Part shown: one piece after another, positions 34,759 to 43,292 of the stretch
Layout: each line of letters opens with the position of its first letter
How positions within the stretch are numbered: the first letter of the stretch is position 1
NCBI GenBank assembly: GCA_001653155.1
Contig: BDEJ01000037.1
Coordinates: 1 to 64,000, forward strand
DNA: 64,000 nt
Direction: 5' to 3'
From: Porphyromonadaceae bacterium H1
GTDB taxonomy: Bacteria; Bacteroidota; Bacteroidia; Bacteroidales; Paludibacteraceae
Notes under the pieces: generated by a model
Seen by the model: the letters and a program-made list of their open reading frames with translations, nothing else
The model's database searches: none
What the model was told of the DNA's origin: nothing
Program-made: the position numbers and the translations under genes

Positions 34759-35742
34759 ATGAAGTACGAAATTAAGTGTATCGGCATACTCACTTCGGGC
34801 GGCGATGCCCCCGGCATGAATGCAGCCATACGCTCGGTAACACGTGCCGCCATTTTCAACGGCATCAAAGTAAAAGCCATCTACCGAGGCTATAAGGGCT
34901 TAATATCGAACGAAATTGTCGAATTCCAGACACAAAACGTAAGCAACATCATCCAACAAGGAGGCACCATACTGAAAACAGCCCGCTCCACAGAATTCCG
35001 AACACCGGAAGGTCGGAAAACGGCCTATGAAAACATGCGAGCCCACGAAATCGACGCCCTCATCGTCATCGGAGGAGACGGCACTTTCACCGGAGCCCGT
35101 ATCTTTGCACAAGAGTACAACGTACCCATTGTAGGCATACCGGGTACCATCGACAACGACCTCTACGGAACAGATTACACCATAGGCTACGACACAGCCT
35201 TGAACACCATCATCGATGCGGTGGACAAGATACGTGACACAGCCTCCTCGCACGAACGCCTTTTCTTTATCGAAGTAATGGGGCGCGACGCAGGATTCCT
35301 GGCCTTGAACAGCGCTCTCGCATCGGGTGCCGAGGCAGCCATCATTCCCGAACGTGAGACCAAGGTGGATCAGTTGGAAGAGCTAATCCGAAACGGATTC
35401 CGGAAATCGAAAAACAGTAGCATCGTGCTGGTGGCCGAAAGTGAAATAACCGGAGGAGCCAACGGATTGGCCGAACGCATGCGGATCGAACATCCGGAAT
35501 ACGACGTACGGGTAACGATACTCGGACACATACAACGCGGAGGATCGCCCACGGCATCAGATCGCATATTAGCCAGCCGCATGGGAGTCGCTGCCATCGA
35601 TGCACTCCTCGATGAACAACGCAGTATCATGATTGGTGTCGTGAACGATAAAATCGTACACGTACCTTTCACCAAAGCAATAAAAGACGATAAGCCTGTA
35701 GACGAAAGCCTTGTGAGCGTGCTTCAGATGCTCTCCATATAA
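34759..35742 (+). CDS. pfkA: ATP-dependent 6-phosphofructokinase
   Basis: PfkA phosphorylates fructose 6-phosphate in glycolysis. The 327-residue protein has [19 protein letters not shown], the nucleotide loop [10 protein letters not shown] and the catalytic [20 protein letters not shown]. The Gly in GGDGT, rather than Asp as in pyrophosphate-dependent enzymes, indicates ATP as the donor. [13 protein letters not shown] forms the substrate and effector region. It lies 27 nt after ispH and 19 nt before a LMW phosphatase. Confidence 0.96.
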   Translation: MKYEIKCIGILTSGGDAPGMNAAIRSVTRAAIFNGIKVKAIYRGYKGLISNEIVEFQTQNVSNIIQQGGTILKTARSTEFRTPEGRKTAYENMRAHEIDALIVIGGDGTFTGARIFAQEYNVPIVGIPGTIDNDLYGTDYTIGYDTALNTIIDAVDKIRDTASSHERLFFIEVMGRDAGFLALNSALASGAEAAIIPERETKVDQLEELIRNGFRKSKNSSIVLVAESEITGGANGLAERMRIEHPEYDVRVTILGHIQRGGSPTASDRILASRMGVAAIDALLDEQRSIMIGVVNDKIVHVPFTKAIKDDKPVDESLVSVLQMLSI

Positions 35743-35761
35743 AAGCTAACCGGATACAATT

Positions 35762-36232
35762 ATGATTTCAGTGCTTTTCGTATGCCTCGGCAACATCTGC
35801 CGCTCCCCCATGGCCGAAGGAGTATTCAAACGCATCCTCGAACGCGAAGGATGCACGGCCGACTTTCACATCGACTCCGCAGGCCTGCACGACTACCACC
35901 GAGGGGAGCTGCCCGACGAGCGCATGCGCCGTCATGCCGAAAGCCGCGGCTATTGTCTGATCCATCGTTCGCGCCCCGTCACGAAAGAAGATTTTGAAAT
36001 TTTCGACCATATCATCGGCATGGACTCCTACAACATGAAAGCTCTTGCACGGATGGCAGCAGGAGATGCCCAGCGTAAAAAGCTGCATAGCATGACCGAT
36101 TTTTGCTCACGGCATAAAGCGAAAGAAGTACCCGACCCTTACTACGGAGGAGCAGCCGGATTCGAATACGTCATTGACCTGTTGGAAGATGCTTGCGAGG
36201 GACTTTTCAAAACCATCCTTCCTCATCAATAA
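35762..36232 (+). CDS. Low-molecular-weight protein-tyrosine phosphatase
   Basis: The 156-residue cytosolic phosphatase has the LMW-PTP loop VCLGNICRSPMAE with nucleophile Cys at residue 8 and Arg at 14, and the general acid in VPDPYYGGAAGFEYV. HIDSAGLHDYHRGELPD lies in between. The likely role is dephosphorylating tyrosine-phosphorylated proteins, for instance a BY-kinase of capsule or polysaccharide synthesis, but no such kinase is nearby. It is the last gene before a bidirectional terminator. Confidence 0.93.
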   Translation: MISVLFVCLGNICRSPMAEGVFKRILEREGCTADFHIDSAGLHDYHRGELPDERMRRHAESRGYCLIHRSRPVTKEDFEIFDHIIGMDSYNMKALARMAAGDAQRKKLHSMTDFCSRHKAKEVPDPYYGGAAGFEYVIDLLEDACEGLFKTILPHQ

Positions 36233-36321
36233 AAAAAGACGCTTAGGCGAGTCGACAGTAAACAATTCGTGCCGAAAAGACAGGCGCTGAACTACAGGTT
36301 TACTGGCTTACAACAAGAAAA

Positions 36322-36362
36322 AAATAACAGCCTGCAATTTTATTTGCAAGCTGTTATTTTTT
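36322..36362. terminator. Bidirectional terminator between the phosphatase gene and tRNA-Pro
   Basis: AAATAACAGC-CTGCAA pairs with TTGCAA-GCTGTTATTT, with A runs on the left and T runs on the right. The hairpin can therefore end the plus-strand pfkA-phosphatase transcript and the minus-strand tRNA transcript. Confidence 0.85.
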
Positions 36363-36371
36363 TCTTCTCTG

Positions 36372-36446
36372 TCGGGATAGCGGGATTCGAACCCACGACC
36401 CCCTGCTCCCAAAGCAGGTGCGCTAACCGGACTGCGCTACATCCCG
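36372..36446 (-). tRNA. tRNA-Pro (anticodon TGG)
   Basis: On the minus strand the sequence folds as a 75-nt cloverleaf. The acceptor stem is CGGGATG/TATCCCG (one G-U pair) and the anticodon stem-loop is CCTGC-TTTGGGA-GCAGG with anticodon TGG (reads CCA and probably other CCN). The T-loop is GGTTCGAATCC. The 3' CCA is not encoded and must be added after transcription. It lies between the terminator and ribBA; nothing else is visible in 36363-36554. Confidence 0.95.
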
Positions 36447-36554
36447 AGTTGCCTTTCGTAAAAGCGCTGCAAAGTTAGGCTTTTTATTTGTTCCGACAAA
36501 TAGTTTTGTATTTGCGACTTGGATTTTTCCTTCAAAGAGCACCCGATTTCTTTT

Positions 36555-37775
36555 TTATTTTTTATCCGAAAGCAAATGCAGGTGGTGTCCCATACGTTCT
36601 TTTTTAGTCTGCATGTAAAAAGAGTTGTAAGGATTCGGAGCAATTTCGATGCCTACGTTCTCGACAATAGAAAGACCGTAAGCTTCAAGGGCGACACGCT
36701 TGAGGGGGTTATTACTCATCAGACGGATTTTGGATACTCCCGTTTCGCGAAGTATCTGGGCTCCCACACCGTAATCACGCTCGTCGGCTTTGAAACCCAA
36801 GTGCAGATTCGCATCGACAGTGTCGAAGCCCTCCTCCTGGAGTTTATAGGCTTTCATTTTGTTCATCAGGCCGATACCTCGCCCCTCTTGATTCATATAA
36901 ACGATAACTCCCCGGCCCTCGGCTTCAATCTTTTGCATGGCATAGTGGAGTTGCTCGCCACATTCGCAACGTTTCGAGCCAAAAATATCGCCCGTAATGC
37001 AAGAAGAGTGCATACGCACCAACACGGGTTCATCTTTCTCCCAATGTCCTTTTACGAGAGCAACGTGTTCAAGACCGTTCGACAACTGGCGGAAAGGAGT
37101 AAGCTTAAAATGGCCATAAGCTGTGGGCATATCCACCGTTTCGCCTTTTTCGACCAAGGACTCGCGTTCCAGTCGGTATTCAATGAGGGATTTAATACTG
37201 ATTATTTTGAGTTGAAACTTACGAGCAATCTCCAAAAGTTGAGGCATACGCGCCATACTTCCATCGGCATTCATAATTTCGATAAGCGCTCCGGCCGGAT
37301 AGAGTCCGGCGAGGCGGGCCAGGTCAATAGCAGCCTCGGTATGCCCGGAACGACGTAAAACACCTCGACTGCGTGCACGCAAGGGGAAGATGTGTCCAGG
37401 ACGGCCAAAAACTTCCGGGCCACAATTGGGATCGGCCAAAGCGCGCAAGGTAGCCGCACGGTCGGCAGTGGACACTCCGGTGGTACAACCTTCGAGCTTG
37501 TCCACACTCACGGTGAAAGGAGTTGAGAAGATGGAAGTATTCTGCTGGGTTTGCATATCGAGCTCCAGCTCCCGGCAACGCTCCTCGGTGAGCGGGGCAC
37601 AAAGCACGCCACGGCCTTCGCTGAGCATAAAGTTTACAAGTTCGGGCGTTATCTTCTCAGCGGCACAGATAAAGTCTCCTTCGTTTTCGCGGTCTTCGTC
37701 GTCCACCACAATAACGAGTTTCCCGTTTTTTATATCTTCAACCGCTTCTTCTACCGTATTCAGTATGATTTCCAT
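36555..37775 (-). CDS. ribBA: Bifunctional 3,4-DHBP synthase / GTP cyclohydrolase II
   Basis: This fusion protein catalyses both entry steps of riboflavin synthesis. The 406-residue protein has the N-terminal RibB domain ([48 protein letters not shown]) to about residue 205. The RibA domain follows, with [10 protein letters not shown], zinc cysteines in [30 protein letters not shown] and the substrate loop [16 protein letters not shown]. No FMN riboswitch is apparent in the 79 nt before the next gene. It is monocistronic. Confidence 0.96.
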   Translation of the reverse strand: MEIILNTVEEAVEDIKNGKLVIVVDDEDRENEGDFICAAEKITPELVNFMLSEGRGVLCAPLTEERCRELELDMQTQQNTSIFSTPFTVSVDKLEGCTTGVSTADRAATLRALADPNCGPEVFGRPGHIFPLRARSRGVLRRSGHTEAAIDLARLAGLYPAGALIEIMNADGSMARMPQLLEIARKFQLKIISIKSLIEYRLERESLVEKGETVDMPTAYGHFKLTPFRQLSNGLEHVALVKGHWEKDEPVLVRMHSSCITGDIFGSKRCECGEQLHYAMQKIEAEGRGVIVYMNQEGRGIGLMNKMKAYKLQEEGFDTVDANLHLGFKADERDYGVGAQILRETGVSKIRLMSNNPLKRVALEAYGLSIVENVGIEIAPNPYNSFYMQTKKERMGHHLHLLSDKK

Positions 37776-37854
37776 TTTATCTTATTCTGGGTTTTCTGTA
37801 TAAATTCACATTATCGGATTCAATAACAAAACAGAGAGGCTTTCTGTTTTCTTC

Positions 37855-39297
37855 TCAAACTTTTCTTTTCAGAATCGATTCGGCCCTTGCCTGTAATTTA
37901 TTCCAAATCAACATATAATGCTCGGATCGGAACAGCTGTGCATCCACGGCAGCCTTATAGGTCAAGAAAATACCCACCGGCAGCAATACGGAGGAGCTCA
38001 GCCACATACCGGCAAAAGGCTCCCAAAGTCCTTCGCGGGCCATTTTGTAGCCGGTGGTTTCGATCATGTAATATATGATAAACATCAGTACCGATGCCAC
38101 CACGGGCATCCCCAAGCCTCCCTTACGAATAATTGCTCCGAGCGGGGCACCGATGAAGAAGAAAATAAAGCAAGCAAAAGGCAAGGTAAAACGCCGATGA
38201 AATTCGGTGCTGTGGCGCATCAGCTGATTGCTCGACTCGTAGAGAAACAATTCGTTGCTGTTAATCTCCTGCTGCCGCATTTGAACAGCATTTTTAGCCT
38301 GCTCGGCAACACGCAACATCTCACTGCGCTTCATCGTTGCAAAAATCGAATCCGGACTCAAAATACCGGTATGAGGAAAGGTTGCCTCCTCGGCCGGATA
38401 TTCCCGTCCGAGATAGTTCCGGCTTATCAGGTCATAGGCCTGAGACGAAGCACGCAGATTCACAACTTGTTCAATGGAATCGATGTCGTGATAAAGCCTC
38501 ATGACGTTCTTTGTTACCGATTGACCATCGAGGATGGATTCGTCGTAGCGATTAAACTCCGAATCAAAATCAATCAGTATCTCCTTCGATCCGAAAGTTT
38601 CGCGACGGTAAGGAATACCAGCGGAATAGCTACGGCGCTGCTGCTTAAGATTCTCGAAACTCTCCCCGCTGAAAAGGGAAAGGATCAGGTATTTTTTGTC
38701 TTCGGTAAATTTAATGTAACCCGAATCGGCCACCATTACAGTGGTATTATTGAAGCCTGAAGAAAAATCATAAATCATCATCTCCTTAAGCATATTTTTA
38801 TCTTTTGCACGCACATAAAGATTGTACCCTTCAATACCCGAATAAAATTCTCCCACGGGAATCTCGAGTTCGGGCGACTTCTGGCGTAAGGAGAAGATAA
38901 GCGTCCACAACCGGGTATTCGACATCGGATATATTCGGTCCGAAAAGAAAAAAGCAGCAATCGAAATACCAATCACGCAAATCACGAGCGGAAGCATGAT
39001 GCGGAATAGCGATATCCCCGAGGCTTTCATAGCCGTTAGTTCGAACTTCTCTCCCAAATTACCAAAAGTCATCAGCGAAGCCAACAAAATAGCCAAGGGA
39101 AGAGCTAAGGGAACGATGGAAAGGAAACCATAAAAGAAAAACTCGAAAATTATCATCATTTCGATTCCCTTACCCACCAAATCGTTGAGCTGTCGCCAAA
39201 AAAGCTGCATCAGCAGGATAAAAGCGCAGATCAGAAAAGTCATCACCAGCAAGATGAGGAAGCTACGCAAAAGATAAAGATCAATTTTTTTTATCAT
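37855..39297 (-). CDS. LptF/LptG family permease (YjgP/YjgQ)
   Basis: LptF and LptG are inner-membrane permeases that extract LPS for the Lpt bridge. The 480-residue protein has three N-terminal membrane helices (LRSFLILLVMTFLICAFILLM, FFYGFLSIVPLALPLAILLA, LPLVICVIGISIAAFFFS), a large periplasmic domain (about 130-370) and three C-terminal helices. ELTAMKASGISLFRIM is the conserved cytosolic coupling helix that contacts LptB. The frame extends upstream from a TTG at 39324 but a -7 box (39329-39322) overlaps it, so I start at 39297. Whether it is LptF or LptG cannot be told. Confidence 0.9.
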   Translation of the reverse strand: MIKKIDLYLLRSFLILLVMTFLICAFILLMQLFWRQLNDLVGKGIEMMIIFEFFFYGFLSIVPLALPLAILLASLMTFGNLGEKFELTAMKASGISLFRIMLPLVICVIGISIAAFFFSDRIYPMSNTRLWTLIFSLRQKSPELEIPVGEFYSGIEGYNLYVRAKDKNMLKEMMIYDFSSGFNNTTVMVADSGYIKFTEDKKYLILSLFSGESFENLKQQRRSYSAGIPYRRETFGSKEILIDFDSEFNRYDESILDGQSVTKNVMRLYHDIDSIEQVVNLRASSQAYDLISRNYLGREYPAEEATFPHTGILSPDSIFATMKRSEMLRVAEQAKNAVQMRQQEINSNELFLYESSNQLMRHSTEFHRRFTLPFACFIFFFIGAPLGAIIRKGGLGMPVVASVLMFIIYYMIETTGYKMAREGLWEPFAGMWLSSSVLLPVGIFLTYKAAVDAQLFRSEHYMLIWNKLQARAESILKRKV

Positions 39298-39321
39298 GAG
39301 GCTATTTTCGTGTCGGGGCTG

Positions 39322-39329
39322 CAAATTTA
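39322..39329 (-). promoter_or_regulatory. -7 box for the LptF/G-type gene
   Basis: TAAATTTG on the minus strand ends 24 nt before the ATG at 39297, which fixes the translation start downstream of it. No clear -33 is visible. Confidence 0.5.
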
Positions 39330-39499
39330 GTCAAAAACTTCAACATAGCCTCTCCATGCTTTCAGAAACGAAACCGAGGAAAAGTTCTGCAACATTTTCC
39401 ATCCTCCGCACATCCGAGCAAACAAGACAACAAAGACAGTTTGCAGCGGATGGGGATAAATCCATAAAACATGAACTTACAAAGTCCCGGATTTTTTTC

Positions 39500-39507
39500 T
39501 AATTTTG
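39500..39507 (+). promoter_or_regulatory. -7 box for the CoA-transferase gene
   Basis: TAATTTTG lies 75 nt before the ATG at 39583. The interval 39325-39582 otherwise holds no gene that I can support. Confidence 0.45.
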
Positions 39508-39582
39508 CAGCGTTTTTACCTGAAAATTCCGAAATTTAAATTACAGATATTTCATATAACATAAACACACAGCATTACCGAC

Positions 39583-41079
39583 ATGTCAAATTTAAAGTTT
39601 ATCAGCGCAGTAGAAGCCGCCTCTCTTATTGAAAACGGCGACTTGGTAGGTTTCAGCGGTTTCACCGCCGCCGGATGCCCCAAAGAAGTACCCACGGCCA
39701 TCGCCCGCCGGGCTGAAGAGCAGCACGCTCAAGGAAAAGAATTCCGAATCGGGATGTACACCGGCGCCTCCACCGGCGACTCGCTCGACGGTGCATTGGC
39801 ACGTGCCAACGCCATCCTTTTCCGCACTCCTTATCAGTCGAACCCCGACCTGCGTAAAGCTATCAATGCCGAGCGAGCCCCCTACTTCGACAAACATCTC
39901 TCCGAATTAGCTCAGGAACTACGCTACGGATTTCTGCCCAAACCCAAATTTGCTATCATCGAAGTTTGTGACATCAATCAAAAAGGTGAACTTGTGCCTA
40001 CTACCGGAGTAGGTATCGCTCCTACCATCGCAGGGCTGGCCGACTACATCATTGTGGAATGGAACAGCTACAATCCGAAAGAATTGAGAGGCTTTCACGA
40101 CATATACCAGCCTCTCGATCCGCCTCACCGCCGCGAAATACCTATATACAAGCCCTCCGACCGTATCGGCTTGCCTTACATACAGGTTGACCCCAAGAAA
40201 ATTGTCGGCGTAGTACAAACGCAACGCCCGGCCGAAGTAGGCGGTTTCAGTCCGAACGACGAAGTTACCGAACGCATCGGCGACAACGTAGCGCTTTTCT
40301 TAGCACAGGAACTGAAAGCCGGACGCATACCTGCAGATTTCCTGCCCATCCAGTCGGGAGTAGGAAATATTGCCAATGCCGTGCTCGACTCTCTAAGTAA
40401 AAACAGCCACATCCCACCCTTCGAAATGTACACCGAAGTGATACAGGATGCTGTCATCAAATCCATCAAAGACGGAAACATTCGTTTTGCCAGCGGCTGC
40501 TCCCTCACCGTATCGAGCCCCGTACTCGAAGATATTTTTGCCAACATCGATTTCTTCCGCGACAAAATCGTATTGCGTCCGCAAGAACTCTCGAACAACC
40601 CCGAACTGGTACGCCGCATGGGCGTTATAACGATCAATACTGCTATCGAAGTCGATATCTTCGGCAATGTTAACAGCACCCACGTCCTCGGTACGAAAAT
40701 GATGAACGGTATCGGAGGTTCGGGCGACTTCACCCGGAATGCCTACATCTCGATATTCACCACACCTTCTACGGCCAAAAACGGTCTCATCAGCTCCTTT
40801 GTTCCTATGGTATCGCACATGGATCACAGCGAGCATTCGGTCAACGTCATCATCTCCGAGCACGGGGTGGCCGACCTGCGAGGAAAATCTCCGGCACAGC
40901 GCGCCCGTTGCATTATCGACAATTGTGTCGCCCCCGAATATCGGGAAATGCTTTCCGATTACCTCAAACTGACGCAGGCAGTACATACGCCGCAAAATTT
41001 GGAAAACTGTTTTGCTATGCATCGGGAGTTTGCCCAAAGCGGCGACATGCGGAAAGTAGTTTGGAAGACAAAGCAATAA
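39583..41079 (+). CDS. Acetyl-CoA hydrolase/transferase family (succinyl-CoA:acetate or propionate CoA-transferase)
   Basis: The 498-residue protein belongs to the Ach1/AarC/Cat1 CoA-transferase family. It opens FISAVEAASLIENGDLVGFS, then GFTAAGCPKEVPTAIARRAE and MYTGASTGDSLDGALARA. The catalytic glutamate, which forms the CoA thioester, is probably in FEMYTEVIQDAV. ELSNNPELVRRMGVITINTA, GSGDFTRNAYISIF and EHGVADLRGKSPAQRA are further blocks. In Bacteroidales such enzymes move CoA between succinate and acetate or propionate during fermentation. The acceptor cannot be read from sequence. The gene is monocistronic, with a 200-bp gap before the next gene. Confidence 0.9.
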   Translation: MSNLKFISAVEAASLIENGDLVGFSGFTAAGCPKEVPTAIARRAEEQHAQGKEFRIGMYTGASTGDSLDGALARANAILFRTPYQSNPDLRKAINAERAPYFDKHLSELAQELRYGFLPKPKFAIIEVCDINQKGELVPTTGVGIAPTIAGLADYIIVEWNSYNPKELRGFHDIYQPLDPPHRREIPIYKPSDRIGLPYIQVDPKKIVGVVQTQRPAEVGGFSPNDEVTERIGDNVALFLAQELKAGRIPADFLPIQSGVGNIANAVLDSLSKNSHIPPFEMYTEVIQDAVIKSIKDGNIRFASGCSLTVSSPVLEDIFANIDFFRDKIVLRPQELSNNPELVRRMGVITINTAIEVDIFGNVNSTHVLGTKMMNGIGGSGDFTRNAYISIFTTPSTAKNGLISSFVPMVSHMDHSEHSVNVIISEHGVADLRGKSPAQRARCIIDNCVAPEYREMLSDYLKLTQAVHTPQNLENCFAMHREFAQSGDMRKVVWKTKQ

Positions 41080-41186
41080 ACTCTGTCGCCCGACTCAATT
41101 TTTTAAGTATCAAAAAAACGCTCCAAGGCATTTCAACAAGCAACAAAACGATAAGAAACAAGACCTGTAAATTTAATTTAAAATGC

Positions 41187-41217
41187 TTGGATAGACCGAA
41201 AGAAATAGCTATTTTCG
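41187..41217 (+). promoter_or_regulatory. Promoter of the DksA-like gene
   Basis: TTGG (41187-41190), a 19-bp spacer and TATTTTCG (41210-41217) approximate TTTG-N19-TAnnTTTG. The predicted start is about 55 nt before the ATG. Confidence 0.5.
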
Positions 41218-41279
41218 CGGCCTAAGAAAAGAATTGCCAGCTCTCGACATAAGGAGCCAGATTGTTAAAACGTACAACT

Positions 41280-41654
41280 ATGACTGAAAAAACAAGATAT
41301 TCGGATGCCGAATTGGACGAATTCCGGCAAATCATAAAAGAAAAACTGAAAAAAGCTCAGAAGGATTACGAACAATTACGCGACGGACTGAGCAACTCGG
41401 ACGGTAACGATGTTACGGACACATCGCCCACATTCAAGGTATTGGAAGAGGGAGCGGCAACGCTTTCGAAAGAAGAAGCCGGACGTCTGGCACAACGTCA
41501 GATGAAATTCATCCAACACCTGCAGGCCGCCTTGGTGCGCATCGAAAACAAAACCTACGGTGTTTGCCGAGAAACCGGCAAGCTCATCCCTAAAGAACGT
41601 CTGCGTGCCGTGCCTCATGCCACTCTCAGCATCGAAGCGAAGGACAACAGGTAA
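41280..41654 (+). CDS. DksA/TraR C4-type zinc-finger family regulator
   Basis: The 124-residue protein has a long N-terminal helical hairpin (LDEFRQIIKEKLKKAQKDYE, QRQMKFIQHLQAALVRIENK) and a C-terminal zinc-finger region. There only one cysteine remains (TYGVCRETGKLIPKERL), so the C4 site is degenerate, as in other Bacteroidetes members. DksA proteins bind in the RNA polymerase secondary channel; this member may act similarly, but that is inference. A longer frame starts with TTG at 41262. I use the ATG at 41280. A strong terminator follows. Confidence 0.85.
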   Translation: MTEKTRYSDAELDEFRQIIKEKLKKAQKDYEQLRDGLSNSDGNDVTDTSPTFKVLEEGAATLSKEEAGRLAQRQMKFIQHLQAALVRIENKTYGVCRETGKLIPKERLRAVPHATLSIEAKDNR

Positions 41655-41689
41655 CAAGCGCCGACAGCAAGATTAAAACAACGAACCGG

Positions 41690-41732
41690 AATTCGGCAAT
41701 CAAAAAGGACTAAACTTTTATTGCCGAATTTT
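41690..41732 (+). terminator. Terminator of the DksA-like gene
   Basis: A perfect 11-bp stem (41690-41700 with 41720-41730) is followed by TT and further T's. It overlaps the TTG at 41721 that begins a longer lspA frame, ruling out that start. Confidence 0.85.
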
Positions 41733-41777
41733 CCCATATTTATAAAGCATATTAAACACTATCATTGTAAAGACAAC

Positions 41778-42398
41778 ATGTCAACAGCGAAGAAATCCGT
41801 TCTGCTCATCATCTTGATACTGCTTATCGACCAAATAACAAAGCTTTACATCAAACTCAACTTCAGGCTTGGAGAGTCGGTGGAGGTCTTTAGCTGGTTC
41901 CAGATACTCTTCATCGAAAACGAAGGAATGGCTTTCGGCATGAAATTCTTCGGCTCTTACGGTAAATTCTTTCTCAGCCTCTTTCGCCTTATTGCCATAG
42001 GAGCTTTGGGTTATTACATCTACAAGCTGATACAAAGGCAGGCGCGGGAAGGCTATGTACTGACCGTAGCAGCTATACTGGCCGGTGCAGCCGGTAATCT
42101 CATCGATTCGCTATTCTACGGCCTGCTTTTCAGCGAAAGCAACTACCTGCAAACCGCTGTCTTCCTGCCGGAAGGCGGTGGTTACGCCCCGCTTTTTTTC
42201 GGGAAAGTGGTGGATATGCTCTATTTCCCGCTGATACGAAATGCCTCCGGAGAAACCCTATTCTTCTCTCCGGTCTTTAATATTGCCGATTCGGCTATTA
42301 CAGTATCGGTTTTCCTGCTGCTGATCTTCTTCAGAAAAGATTTGAACGAAAACTTCGAAAAGCCCGACAAAAACATTGCCGATGCATCCAAACGATAA
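41778..42398 (+). CDS. lspA: Prolipoprotein signal peptidase (signal peptidase II)
   Basis: LspA is the inner-membrane aspartyl protease that cleaves lipoprotein signal peptides after lipidation. The 206-residue protein has four hydrophobic segments, beginning SVLLIILILLIDQITKLYI. The conserved motif LFIENEGMAFGM, the first catalytic aspartate in GKVVDMLYFP and the second in FNIADSAITVSV are all present. The protein is longer than E. coli LspA, from loop insertions common in Bacteroidetes. The stop overlaps the DUF4296 gene start by 17 bp. Confidence 0.95.
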   Translation: MSTAKKSVLLIILILLIDQITKLYIKLNFRLGESVEVFSWFQILFIENEGMAFGMKFFGSYGKFFLSLFRLIAIGALGYYIYKLIQRQAREGYVLTVAAILAGAAGNLIDSLFYGLLFSESNYLQTAVFLPEGGGYAPLFFGKVVDMLYFPLIRNASGETLFFSPVFNIADSAITVSVFLLLIFFRKDLNENFEKPDKNIADASKR

Positions 42399-43173
42399 AT
42401 GCCACAGGCTGCTGCTCACAACACTGCTGCTGCTTCTGCTCGTGCCTGCTTGCAACCGCCCCAAAGGAGTGATGGGACCCAACAAGATGGCCACCGTACT
42501 CACGGAGCTGCACAAACTGGATGCCGCTTTGGCTGTTACGCACAGAGTTTATCAAACAGGAAACGATACGACCTACGGCCTCCTACTGGAAAAGTACGGC
42601 ATCAGCAGGGCGGAGCTGGACTCCTCACTCGTCTGGTATGGACGAAACCCCAAACGCTTCAAGAAAGTTTATGTCAAAGTTATGAGCAATATCGAAGCTT
42701 GGGAAAAGGATGTGAACGATTTCAAGTACCATCCTGATGAAAAAATAGATACGCTTGAACGGTCAGCTCCACTCTTTCTCACAGCAGAGCTCTGGACGGG
42801 CGATAGCGCCTACTGCCTCCTACCCGACTCAATGCGTCGAGAGGTGGATTTCAACATCGAGGTGGACAGCCTGCAAAGCCAGGGGCTTTACATACTCTCT
42901 TTCCGGCAACGCATAGCGCCGGAAGACTCGGCCGCCGAACGAAAAGCCTGCTTCCGTATCAATTATTGCAATGGCAGCTCCGACAGCATTTCTACAGTGC
43001 TGCATAACGACAGCCTGCTGAGACGTTTTACTTTCTACCTGCATGCTCGAGACTCGCTCCGCGTAAAGTCCCTGGCAGGCAATTTGGCCGCGGGCAAAGA
43101 TTACAAAGGGCGGCAACATCTGCAAATCGACAGCATCTCACTGTTGAGACGCTACCGGGCAACAGCGCCGTGA
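42382..43173 (+). CDS. DUF4296 lipoprotein
   Basis: The 263-residue product has a lipoprotein signal peptide (LLLTTLLLLLLVPAC, Cys near residue 24) and the DUF4296 pattern in its N-terminal half (MATVLTELHKLDAALAVTHR, LLEKYGISRAELDSSLVWY, FKKVYVKVMSNIEAWEKD). The function of DUF4296 is unknown. The C-terminal half (about 110-263) looks like a separate beta-rich domain. The frame continues upstream to a TTG at 42376; I use the ATG at 42382. It overlaps lspA by 17 bp and is probably translationally coupled to it, a common Bacteroidales arrangement. Confidence 0.82.
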   Translation: MHPNDKCHRLLLTTLLLLLLVPACNRPKGVMGPNKMATVLTELHKLDAALAVTHRVYQTGNDTTYGLLLEKYGISRAELDSSLVWYGRNPKRFKKVYVKVMSNIEAWEKDVNDFKYHPDEKIDTLERSAPLFLTAELWTGDSAYCLLPDSMRREVDFNIEVDSLQSQGLYILSFRQRIAPEDSAAERKACFRINYCNGSSDSISTVLHNDSLLRRFTFYLHARDSLRVKSLAGNLAAGKDYKGRQHLQIDSISLLRRYRATAP

Positions 43174-43292
43174 AAGCGCTACCGGAAAACTAAAACAATA
43201 AGTTTTGCATTCCAAGCCGAGATTAGCTGAAAAGTGAGAACGTAAAACCAACAAATACACAACGGGAGGCATACACATAAATTTCAAACCGA

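Noticed and set aside
36269-36478. Plus-strand frame across the tRNA-Pro locus
   Set aside because: It runs antisense through the tRNA and the bidirectional terminator.
36519-37358. Plus-strand 279-residue frame antisense to ribBA
   Set aside because: It is antisense to clear RibBA motifs and shows no conserved domain.
37918-38760. Plus-strand 280-residue frame antisense to the LptF/G-type permease
   Set aside because: No domain and poor composition; the opposite strand is a convincing membrane permease.
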